DNA from: an uncultured Lachnospiraceae bacterium
Lineage (GTDB): Bacteria > Bacillota_A > Clostridia > Lachnospirales > Lachnospiraceae
DNA length: 15,966 nt
Assembly: GCA_910587495.1 (NCBI GenBank)
Contig: CAJUMT010000042.1
Location: forward strand, 1-15,966
Direction of reading: 5' to 3'
The notes under the pieces were generated by a model. It did no database searches. It saw nothing but the letters and a program-made list of their open reading frames with translations, and was not told where the DNA came from. Positions 8,601 to 14,041 of this stretch are shown in pieces; position 1 is the stretch's first letter, and each line of letters opens with the position of its first letter. A program made the translations under genes and the position numbers.

Positions 8601-10928
8601 GTGATCCGTTTCAACAGCAGCCATCTGGCTCAAGCCAGCAGAAGTTTCGACGCGGTCTTCGAGGCTTTGGATGGGGATCATGAATCCGTATTTGTGTCCG
8701 CTAACTGGAGTGTGACAGACGATACCATTGCCACGGTCGAATCCGCTTCGACGGAGGATAACAGGAACCGGATCACGGTCAAGAAAGGAGCCGTAGGAGA
8801 GACAGGTATCAATATTTCCGTAAAACGGACAGGAGATAAAGAAACGCTTACCGCGCGTCTGATCATTCAGGTCGTGGACGCGACCCCCAGGCTGAAAGGG
8901 GGAACGCTTACGGTAAACGTGAAGTCAAATACCGGTACGCCGTTTACCTTAGTGCCGGTATATGGATACGATATAGATGAAACTTCTTTGGTGCTGAAAG
9001 AAAAGAAAGGGGATCTGCCGTATCCGGAGGCGACGAACCTTATCGTAAGAAACGGCCATATTATGGCGACAGGAAACGGAGGAATCGGAAGCTATGAGAA
9101 AGGCCGATTCCTGATCGAAGGCCGTTATACAGACGAAAAGGGCGGCGGCGTATTTCGGGTGCCTGTGAAACTGAATGTCACCGACCAGACGCCCAAGCCC
9201 ACCGTTACGAAATCCGGCAAGATTAATCTGTTCTACTGGCGTTCGGACATTCTGGAACCGGAGGCAGGAAGCGTTGTATTTAAGCAAAGTATAAAATATG
9301 AAGAAGTTGACCATTATGAACTTGTATCTGCCGAGCATGACCAGTACTGGAGTACCTGGGAGACTTCCGGCAGGACAGACCCGCTGGCTGCCAACTTCCA
9401 TGTAGAGAAAGACGAGGACGGCAATGCGGTCGTCACCCGGAACGCGGCGGAGTTGATGAAACTGAAGAAAAAAGCGGTCACATCCGGCTATTTGTATATC
9501 TATTACAAAGGCTATAATTACGGGAATGACAGGCCGCCGAAAGTAAAGGTTACGATTCCCACAGCCACGACGAAACCGTCTTATGTGCTTTCCAAGACAA
9601 AGGCGACCATCAGCAACTATGTGTCTGCGGGGCAGACCTATGAGATTGAGCTGCAGGATAAGAAGACAAAAGAGCGGATCGACCTGACCGGCGCAAAGGT
9701 AACTTTGGGAACTAAGACGACCTCTAAGCTGAAAGGGCGGATTGACACCGAGAATATGGTAAACGGAGCAGGCAATCTGTCTTTAAGATTCAATGAAGTA
9801 CCTGTAAAGGGAAAAGTGATTTTCAGTATCCAGAAAGCATCCTGGAGCAGCGCCATCAATTATACATTTACCTTAAGTAAAACCAACAGCCTTCCCAAGC
9901 CGAAGCTGTCTGTGACCAGTTTAAGTTTCCGGGAAGGTTCCGGCCAGAGCGCTGTTGTAAAAGTAACATGGAACCAGGCAGAAGCAAGGCTGGTTGGCAT
10001 GGACATATGGGATGTCAATGGGTCCGGCGGTCTTTCCGTTTCCTACAGTGAAAATCAGGAAGAACCCGGAACAGGCATCATATCCGTACAGTCCGGCGGT
10101 TTCCTGGAGAAAGGAACTTATAAATTCCGCCTGAAGCCGCAATGGGATTACGGGACAGGATATACAGAGCTGGGAAAAAATGTAACTTTGACCGTAAAAG
10201 CTGTTGCGGAGAGCAAGAAGGCTTCGATCAGTCTGTCGGGAAGCGATTCGCTGGATCTTTTGAACCGAGACAAAGGGGCTGTCTATAAAACCAAGATGAC
10301 AAATGTATTCGGAGAGATTACGGATATTAAGCTGGAAGAATACGACAGCATCAGTGAGGACTATACGATTGACGGCTCCAAACATTTTGAAGCAAAAGCA
10401 AACGCTTTAAACGGAACAGTTTCGATCTATGCGAAGAAAGACGCCGCATTCTATAAAGGAGGCTCCGAAAAACTTGCCGGCAATTCATATAAGCTCCGTA
10501 TGAGATGTATGGTGAACGGATATGAAGTCGTTTCCAAACCGGTTACGGTAAAGGTCACACAGAAAATGCCCACCCTGGAACTTGACCAGGAATCTTTGAC
10601 GATGTACGCAGGCGAGCGGTATTTCCCCAATGTGATCCATGAAGTCAGGCTTACGAAAAAGACCCAAAAGGATGTAAAGATCCTGAAAGTTGACTGGGCG
10701 AAAGACGCATCGAAAGCCCGCAAAGAAGCCATTGAGATCGTCGGTTATAACCAGGAGACAGGAAAACTGACTTTGAAACTTAAGAACGCGGCGCGGCTTA
10801 AGATGGAGACGGAGTATACCTTGCCGTTTGTGGCAGTCTGCGAAGGACAGCTTGTGGAGCTGGACGAAAAAGACAAAGAAGTTACTGCCGGAAAGAATTT
10901 CAGTATCAAAATAAAAATCAAAAAATAG
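5655..10928 (+). CDS. Very large secreted BspA-like leucine-rich-repeat protein with Ig-like domains
   Basis: GTG 5655 is preferred over in-frame TTG 5574 and ATG 5637: GGAGG (5639-5643) lies 11 bases upstream, and the N-terminus then becomes a clean signal peptide ('MNRKRIVALILAAVMALP', cleavage likely after 'SNAYA', residue 23). The product has 1757 residues. An acidic, low-complexity linker spans about 30-111. A repetitive beta-rich 'YNLWIGGEQVTD' region at about 116-333 resembles carbohydrate-binding/right-handed beta-helix domains. A bacterial-repeat segment ending 'FDMPEKDVTITLKW' lies near 340-437. The LRR_5/BspA repeats (about 455-735) carry the 'AFRNCTHLSEI / AFKGCKALKEV' pattern. 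Ig-like Big_2-type domains follow at about 860-1075, then five or so beta-strand-rich modules of about 100-125 residues joined by Pro/Lys linkers. No LPXTG, SLH or C-terminal helix is present, so the protein is secreted or held non-covalently. A role in surface adhesion or polysaccharide binding is inferred from the domain types. Confidence 0.9.
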   Translation: MNRKRIVALILAAVMALPSNAYAALAAPGGTDMPLQEETDVQAELSETEDDRTETPALGVEDKTEISEEGAVPEPDADADLENPLTGADGAPLEDAILGAGEDSGDNPSQEPAVTAYNLWIGGEQVTDQKLSGSGWEYDPENKTLTLTDAEITNAAEYAVMAEDDLTITGTGVLSADSIVICQTKGSKLTLKRANLTLKSAGSYLIRTVGAVDINDSTVTYMTEEGKKSDSSGIDSDSIRIAENSKVTIKSSKGIALKARKTIEIADSAVEAVSDTGNAIAAGSISVTGKSNVKAETASAFDSAVQVGESNGAPDLTLGDGLLILDDAKPNESKKLEINYTYLVTVEGVYSEGDYKVGGVKDNVYTGYYSGGKSVTVWTGARGPKYILDEVLLDGIEAGSLKWFFDNPDKDPEKEDEKRFFTFDMPEKDVTITLKWKRISSEPDIIGDFKVDENGKLLGFRDDVTSLPSRIEIPAEVTEIPEGVFSEGIGRKVTGVTFEVSSSLKVVGDNAFKNSSLQKIIFKSQLESIGRGAFDSCSDLRTVTMPKGVKTIGAEAFRNCTHLSEIDVTSAETIGNQAFEACSALTEKAFGDNQVLSRIGNHAFRNCTGIATLELRGRTAKTVSFGTGVFQGCTKLIAVDLPDGLTEISEEAFRDCTSLEEAVVPASVTAIRDSAFKGCKALKEVNINNQDGPDGTSAVILVETSFPSERKKDLTLYGYDGTVEEHAGQMGYTFKTKFEKYTVSEAETVDPDKGEIKFSTTLNGTPKKSVSVVAGKKVYVRLIPKSNYWVRPGSIDTGNRFEECVLEKVDGKEVVYSFIIKSSRTSTKVEVGASFDKETEIKKPTVDVEDASFIRVTRESGSIKTLNFDKAGKEVKLILSTNTNTRDNGSAPWRFKLSSSDPKVAKVESDGTLRSIGMSENNKCIITAEPNVTASGVTPGVSMQFEVTVSAKASPEELQFKLSAFDDLAKSEILTEDACGYPVIRFNSSHLAQASRSFDAVFEALDGDHESVFVSANWSVTDDTIATVESASTEDNRNRITVKKGAVGETGINISVKRTGDKETLTARLIIQVVDATPRLKGGTLTVNVKSNTGTPFTLVPVYGYDIDETSLVLKEKKGDLPYPEATNLIVRNGHIMATGNGGIGSYEKGRFLIEGRYTDEKGGGVFRVPVKLNVTDQTPKPTVTKSGKINLFYWRSDILEPEAGSVVFKQSIKYEEVDHYELVSAEHDQYWSTWETSGRTDPLAANFHVEKDEDGNAVVTRNAAELMKLKKKAVTSGYLYIYYKGYNYGNDRPPKVKVTIPTATTKPSYVLSKTKATISNYVSAGQTYEIELQDKKTKERIDLTGAKVTLGTKTTSKLKGRIDTENMVNGAGNLSLRFNEVPVKGKVIFSIQKASWSSAINYTFTLSKTNSLPKPKLSVTSLSFREGSGQSAVVKVTWNQAEARLVGMDIWDVNGSGGLSVSYSENQEEPGTGIISVQSGGFLEKGTYKFRLKPQWDYGTGYTELGKNVTLTVKAVAESKKASISLSGSDSLDLLNRDKGAVYKTKMTNVFGEITDIKLEEYDSISEDYTIDGSKHFEAKANALNGTVSIYAKKDAAFYKGGSEKLAGNSYKLRMRCMVNGYEVVSKPVTVKVTQKMPTLELDQESLTMYAGERYFPNVIHEVRLTKKTQKDVKILKVDWAKDASKARKEAIEIVGYNQETGKLTLKLKNAARLKMETEYTLPFVAVCEGQLVELDEKDKEVTAGKNFSIKIKIKK

Positions 10929-10940
10929 GCAGGTGCATCT

Positions 10941-11324
10941 ATGCAGGATCATGCAGGAAATATGACAGAAACACTTAGAAAAGAACTTAAGGTCACGAGG
11001 ATATGGTGTATCATATCCTCCGTGATCACCTTTTGCCTGCTGGCAGCTATGATCGTCCTTTTATGGAAGCTGCAGCCGGCATATGAGTTTATGAAAGAGA
11101 CAGGTCCGGTTATCCGGCAGACGCTTGAAGAGACAGATTTAGGGAAGCTCTCAGAGTCCTTAAGCGGGCTGGATGTGGAGACCCTGAACGAAACTCTGCA
11201 GAGTCTCGACACAGAAGAACTTTCTCAAGTGCTGGAGAACGTAAATAACATGTCTGCGCTCGTCACTGAGCTGAATGAAAAATACGACTCTATGATGTCC
11301 GCTTTCGGCATGGGAGGAAGATAG
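10941..11324 (+). CDS. Small single-helix membrane protein with leucine-rich amphipathic tail
   Basis: A 127-residue protein starting 12 bases after the LRR-protein stop, with GGCAGGTG before the ATG; the two are very likely cotranscribed. One membrane helix spans about 23-43. The rest is acidic and predicted helical, with a degenerate repeat ('SLSGLDVETLNETL / SLDTEELSQVLENV') that suggests a coiled coil. The last residues are 'MMSAFGMGGR'. I do not recognise the family. The position suggests it serves the large secreted protein, perhaps in export or surface retention, but nothing in the sequence proves that. The gene converges with the toxin gene, with 7 bases between stop codons. Confidence 0.8.
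   Translation: MQDHAGNMTETLRKELKVTRIWCIISSVITFCLLAAMIVLLWKLQPAYEFMKETGPVIRQTLEETDLGKLSESLSGLDVETLNETLQSLDTEELSQVLENVNNMSALVTELNEKYDSMMSAFGMGGR
10989..11034 (+). promoter_or_regulatory. Terminator-like hairpin inside the small membrane-protein gene
   Basis: AGGATATG (10998-11005) pairs with CATATCCT (11012-11019), CACG with CGTG, and AAGGT with ACCTT (11028-11032), with small bulges at 11020 and 11025-11027. TTTT (11031-11034) closes the structure. It lies about 16 codons into the gene and could lower expression of the gene relative to the large upstream ORF when translation is slow. It may also be chance within coding sequence. Confidence 0.3.
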
Positions 11325-11326
11325 GC

Positions 11327-11353
11327 GAAAATTAATCAGTATGCATAATTTTC
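11327..11353. terminator. Weak AT-rich hairpin between convergent genes
   Basis: GAAAATTA (11327-11334) pairs with TAATTTTC (11346-11353) around an 11-base loop. It covers the toxin stop codon and follows the membrane-protein stop by two bases. This is the only terminator-like structure at the convergence, and it is weak. Confidence 0.3.
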
Positions 11354-11664
11354 AGCATTTTAAGCTGATCTCGCTTATTGTAAATAATATTGAGAATATA
11401 GACACGTTTGGTATTTTTGTCAATTCGGTAGTAAATATAAAAATTATTTGCTATGAGTTTTCGTATGCCACGGCTATGTGCAGGTTCTTCCTGTAAAAGA
11501 GCAATGCGGTCAGGCATTTGTTCCAGTGTGCTGATTTTTTCACGGATAGAGCGAATATAAGTCAGAGCAGTGTCAGGCATGAGCAAAGTATCGGCAATAT
11601 AGTCACGCAATTTGTAGAGGTCTGTTGTGGCATCTGGAGTCATGATGATTTCATAGATGTTCAT
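11332..11664 (-). CDS. RelE/ParE-family toxin of a type II toxin-antitoxin system
   Basis: A 110-residue protein. The pattern is ParE-like: an N-terminal 'IIMTPDATTDLYKLRDYI', a central helix ending 'EKISTLEQMPDR', then 'GIRKLIANNFYIYYRIDKNTKRVYILNIIYNKRD', the beta-sheet core of this fold. Its ATG overlaps the antitoxin stop by one base (TAATG), so translation is coupled. Family members either poison DNA gyrase (ParE) or cleave mRNA at the ribosome (RelE); the target cannot be told from the sequence. The protein appears full-length. The DNA looks AT-richer than that of the neighbours, consistent with horizontal acquisition. Confidence 0.85.
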   Translation of the reverse strand: MNIYEIIMTPDATTDLYKLRDYIADTLLMPDTALTYIRSIREKISTLEQMPDRIALLQEEPAHSRGIRKLIANNFYIYYRIDKNTKRVYILNIIYNKRDQLKMLKIMHTD

Positions 11665-11960
11665 TAGACAAGACCTCTTTCAATTGCATCAAATATTTCA
11701 CTATAAGGTCTGCCTTCACCGGCAATTGACTGTTCATAACTATGCTGAAGTTTTGCATTTAATTCTGCATCAGACATAGAATCAAGAGTTTGAGGTTCTT
11801 GAGGAATTGTAAGGGAGAACGGAATGCCGTGTTGATAAATAATTTGTCTGTAAAGTGAATTGATGACGACAGAGACGGGAATGCCGAGTTTTTGGAGTAT
11901 ATCTTCCGCCTCTGTTTTGATTGTGTATTCGACACGAGCACTTACTGTTGCATCTTTCAT
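11664..11960 (-). CDS. RelB/DinJ-family antitoxin
   Basis: A 98-residue protein starting 'MKDATVSARVEYTIKTEAEDILQKLGIPVS' (two segments joined); the ATG (complement of 11958-11960) has AAAGGCGG upstream on the minus strand. The frame extends 20 codons further upstream, but those would overlap the promoter region. Residues 5-60 match the RelB/DinJ pattern: a ribbon-helix-helix N-terminus followed by 'INSLYRQIIYQHGIPFSL'. The variable C-terminal tail ('PYSEIFDAIERGLV') would bind and neutralise the toxin. Antitoxin first with toxin overlapping by one base is the standard order. Such antitoxins usually repress their own operon. Confidence 0.85.
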   Translation of the reverse strand: MKDATVSARVEYTIKTEAEDILQKLGIPVSVVINSLYRQIIYQHGIPFSLTIPQEPQTLDSMSDAELNAKLQHSYEQSIAGEGRPYSEIFDAIERGLV

Positions 11961-11986
11961 AAAAATTGCACCGCCTTTCAAGAAGA

Positions 11987-12015
11987 ATTGTACTACGAAG
12001 CCTTGCAAATTACAA
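11987..12015 (-). promoter_or_regulatory. Probable promoter/operator of the toxin-antitoxin pair
   Basis: On the minus strand, TTGTAA (12015-12010) and TACAAT (11992-11987) are spaced by 17 bases. ATTGTA (11987-11992) and TACAAT (12011-12016) also form an inverted repeat across the promoter, a plausible site for autorepression. The leader is about 20 bases. Confidence 0.5.
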
Positions 12016-12035
12016 TACAAAATAAAAAATACAGT

Positions 12036-12078
12036 AAAATGGTCAGATTATGGTTAACTGTACATGTCTGACCATTTT
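12036..12078. terminator. Bidirectional hairpin terminator insulating divergent units
   Basis: A perfect 12-base inverted repeat, AAAATGGTCAGA (12036-12047) with TCTGACCATTTT (12067-12078), followed by T on the plus strand and ending in a T run on the minus strand too. No plus-strand gene ends just before it. It sits between the toxin-antitoxin promoter (minus) and the ABC-F promoter (plus), so it may block read-through in both directions, or mark one end of an inserted toxin-antitoxin cassette. Confidence 0.6.
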
Positions 12079-12108
12079 TTCTACGTCCGGGGAGATGTGA
12101 TGAATGAC

Positions 12109-12137
12109 TTGACAAATGCCCCCGCCTTTTTTATAAT
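12109..12137 (+). promoter_or_regulatory. Consensus sigma-A promoter of the ABC-F gene
   Basis: A perfect TTGACA (12109-12114), a 17-base spacer and a perfect TATAAT (12132-12137). Transcription should start near 12144, leaving a leader of about 267 bases before the ABC-F ATG. A perfect promoter with a long leader points to control after initiation. Confidence 0.85.
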
Positions 12138-12154
12138 AACCCCATACAGAGAAG

Positions 12155-12292
12155 AAAGAGGTGAAAGGATGAGAATTTAGTCTGCTTTTGAAAACATGAA
12201 AGTACGATCTGCAGTGCTGCTCCCGGATATGGGAAGGGCGCAGTTTTGTCATGTTGCCAAAAGTGGATTATGTTCTCATAACCTCTTTTTTT
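12155..12292 (+). promoter_or_regulatory. Attenuator: leader terminator hairpin upstream of the ABC-F gene
   Basis: AAAGAGGT (12155-12162) pairs with ACCTCTTT (12281-12288), and ATGAGAA (12169-12175) pairs with TTCTCAT (12273-12279), with an internal loop between. The right arm runs straight into a seven-T tract (12286-12292). The enclosed 97 bases fold further: CTTTTG and ACATGA pair with TCATGT and CAAAAG, and a TCCC/GGGA hairpin lies at the tip. In the default state transcription should end here. The left arm is the ribosome binding site and start codon of the leader peptide. Confidence 0.7.
12169..12180 (+). CDS. Three-codon leader peptide Met-Arg-Ile of the ABC-F attenuator
   Basis: ATG AGA ATT TAG begins about 25 bases from the predicted RNA 5' end, with AAGAGGTG as ribosome binding site ending 5 bases before the ATG. 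It is too short for ordinary gene finding. Its SD and start codon form the left arm of the terminator hairpin at 12155-12292, so a ribosome held here would stop the hairpin from forming. Met-Arg start peptides are known in macrolide stalling leaders such as ErmD (MRLR motif). Whether MRI stalls is inference. Confidence 0.6.
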   Translation: MRI

Positions 12293-12324
12293 GGTGTAAA
12301 AAACAGGATACAAAGGTTATAGAG
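12275..12324 (+). promoter_or_regulatory. Candidate antiterminator hairpin
   Basis: CTC plus ATAACCT (12275-12284) can pair with AGGTTAT, bulged A, GAG (12314-12324). This uses most of the terminator's right arm, so the two folds exclude each other. When a ribosome covers 12155-12175, this fold would form and let transcription continue into the ABC-F gene. Confidence 0.6.
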
Positions 12325-12410
12325 CGCATAATTTTCCGGAATCATTTGGCAGCAGATGGCAGATGGTTCTTTTTTATTACCAGAGCGGAACTATATATAG
12401 GAGGATGCGC

Positions 12411-13949
12411 ATGTCACGAATTGATGTAAACAATCTGACCTTCTATTATGAAGGCAGTTTTGACAATATTTTTGAAAATGTTTCTTTTTCCATTGACACA
12501 GACTGGAAATTGGGTCTGATTGGCAGAAACGGAAAAGGGAAAACTACTTTTTTAAATCTTCTTCTGGGAAAATATGAATATAGCGGGAGTATCCGCGCCG
12601 GTACAAATTTTGATTATTTTCCTTATTTTATACCGGAAGATTATGCGGCAAAGAATGCGGCGGATTTTCTGGAACAATTAAAGCCGGGATGTGAGTTCTG
12701 GCGCATGCTTTGTGAACTGAACGATCTGGAACTGGATGCCGAAGTTCTCTACCGCCCTTTTGGAACCTTAAGCCATGGAGAACGCACAAAGGTGATGCTG
12801 GCAGTATTGTTTTCCGATGAAAATGAATTTCTCCTGATCGACGAGCCAACCAATCATCTGGATCAGGCGTCCAGAGAGACAGTCAAGGCTTATCTGGGCA
12901 GAAAAAAGGGCTTTATCCTCGTATCCCATGACCGGGATCTGTTGGACGCCTGTATTAATCATGTGCTGGTGTTAAACAGGCAGACGATAGAGGTGCAGAG
13001 CGGTAATTTTTCCAGCTGGTGGGAAAATAAAGAGCGAAAAGACGCGTTTGCCCGAATGGAAAATGAAAAACATCTAAAGGAAATTGGAAAACTAAAGAAA
13101 GCGGCTTCCAGAGCGAAGAACTGGGCAGACAAAAACGAAAAAACGAAGATCGGTTTTGACCCGCTCAAAGAACCGGAGCGCAACATTGCCACAAGGGCCT
13201 ATATCGGAGCAAAGACTAAAAAAATGCAGAGCCGTGTGAAGCAGATGGAATACAGGCTGGACCGTGAGATCCGGGAAAAGGAAGGCCTTTTACAAGATAT
13301 CGAACAGACTGTAGAACTTAAATTGGCGCCGCTTTCCCATCATAAAGAGCGGCTCCTTACGGCGGACGGATACGGGCTTGGTTATGTCGGCGGGAAAGAA
13401 GCGGTTTTTCAAAATCTTAGGTTTACCGTGGAGCAAGGTGAGCGCGTGTTTTTAAACGGGAAAAACGGATGCGGTAAAACCAGCTTGTTAAAAGCCGTCC
13501 TCGCTGCCGTTTCAGGAGACAGGGAACAAGAAATGAAAACGGCAGGTCTTTTGGAGAGCGGGATTTTGCAGACGGCGTCCGGTATAATCGTTTCCTATGT
13601 AAATCAGGACACATCTTTTCTGAAAGGAACGATTGGGGCGTATTGTCATTTCCGCGGTTTGGATGAGAGCCTGTTCTGCGCGGTTTTACATCAGCTTGGA
13701 ACAGAACGTGTGCAGTTTGCAAAACCTATGGAAGATTATTCCGAAGGGCAGAAGAAAAAAGTCCTGATCGCTGCCAGTCTGCTGACGCCGGCCCATCTGT
13801 ATATCTGGGATGAACCTCTGAATTATATGGATCTGTTTTCCAGGATGCAGATCGAGGAACTGCTGCTTACTTTCCGTCCGACGCTCCTGGCCGTGGAGCA
13901 TGATATAAGATTTCAGGAGAAAGTGGCCACAAAGGTTATCCGCATGTAA
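12411..13949 (+). CDS. Lsa-type ABC-F ribosomal protection protein
   Basis: A 512-residue protein; ATG 12411 has AGGAGG 6 bases upstream. It has two ABC ATPase domains and no membrane segment. Domain 1: Walker A GRNGKGKT (38-45), signature LSHGE (120-124), Walker B with LLIDEPTNHLD (141-151), switch His in VSHDRD (171-176). The charged helical linker spanning about 205-300 is the arm that reaches the peptidyl transferase centre. Domain 2: GKNGCGKT (350-357), YSEGQ (443-447), LYIWDEPLNYMD (463-474), EHD (496-498). The N-terminal 'MSRIDVNNLTFYY', 'DTDWKLGLIGRNG' and 'LYIWDEPLNY' patterns match the Lsa branch, whose members displace lincosamides, pleuromutilins and streptogramin A from the 50S subunit. 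Drug range cannot be set from sequence. The attenuator leader supports an induced antibiotic-resistance role rather than a housekeeping one. Confidence 0.88.
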   Translation: MSRIDVNNLTFYYEGSFDNIFENVSFSIDTDWKLGLIGRNGKGKTTFLNLLLGKYEYSGSIRAGTNFDYFPYFIPEDYAAKNAADFLEQLKPGCEFWRMLCELNDLELDAEVLYRPFGTLSHGERTKVMLAVLFSDENEFLLIDEPTNHLDQASRETVKAYLGRKKGFILVSHDRDLLDACINHVLVLNRQTIEVQSGNFSSWWENKERKDAFARMENEKHLKEIGKLKKAASRAKNWADKNEKTKIGFDPLKEPERNIATRAYIGAKTKKMQSRVKQMEYRLDREIREKEGLLQDIEQTVELKLAPLSHHKERLLTADGYGLGYVGGKEAVFQNLRFTVEQGERVFLNGKNGCGKTSLLKAVLAAVSGDREQEMKTAGLLESGILQTASGIIVSYVNQDTSFLKGTIGAYCHFRGLDESLFCAVLHQLGTERVQFAKPMEDYSEGQKKKVLIAASLLTPAHLYIWDEPLNYMDLFSRMQIEELLLTFRPTLLAVEHDIRFQEKVATKVIRM

Positions 13950-14041
13950 AAAGCTCGCACCTTTTTGTAAATGATGCATGCCTGTCCGTATGATAAAATC
14001 CAGAGTATAAAAGAGGAACAATAACAGGAGAGGATGGTATT

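Noticed and set aside
12196..12429. Plus-strand ORF of 77 residues in the ABC-F leader
   Set aside because: It has no proper SD, crosses the terminator and antiterminator stems, and overlaps the ABC-F start out of frame. The RNA structures explain the region better.
13948..13966. AAAAAG/CTTTTT pairing after the ABC-F gene as a terminator
   Set aside because: The stem has only six, mostly A-T, pairs and would be too weak to end transcription reliably.
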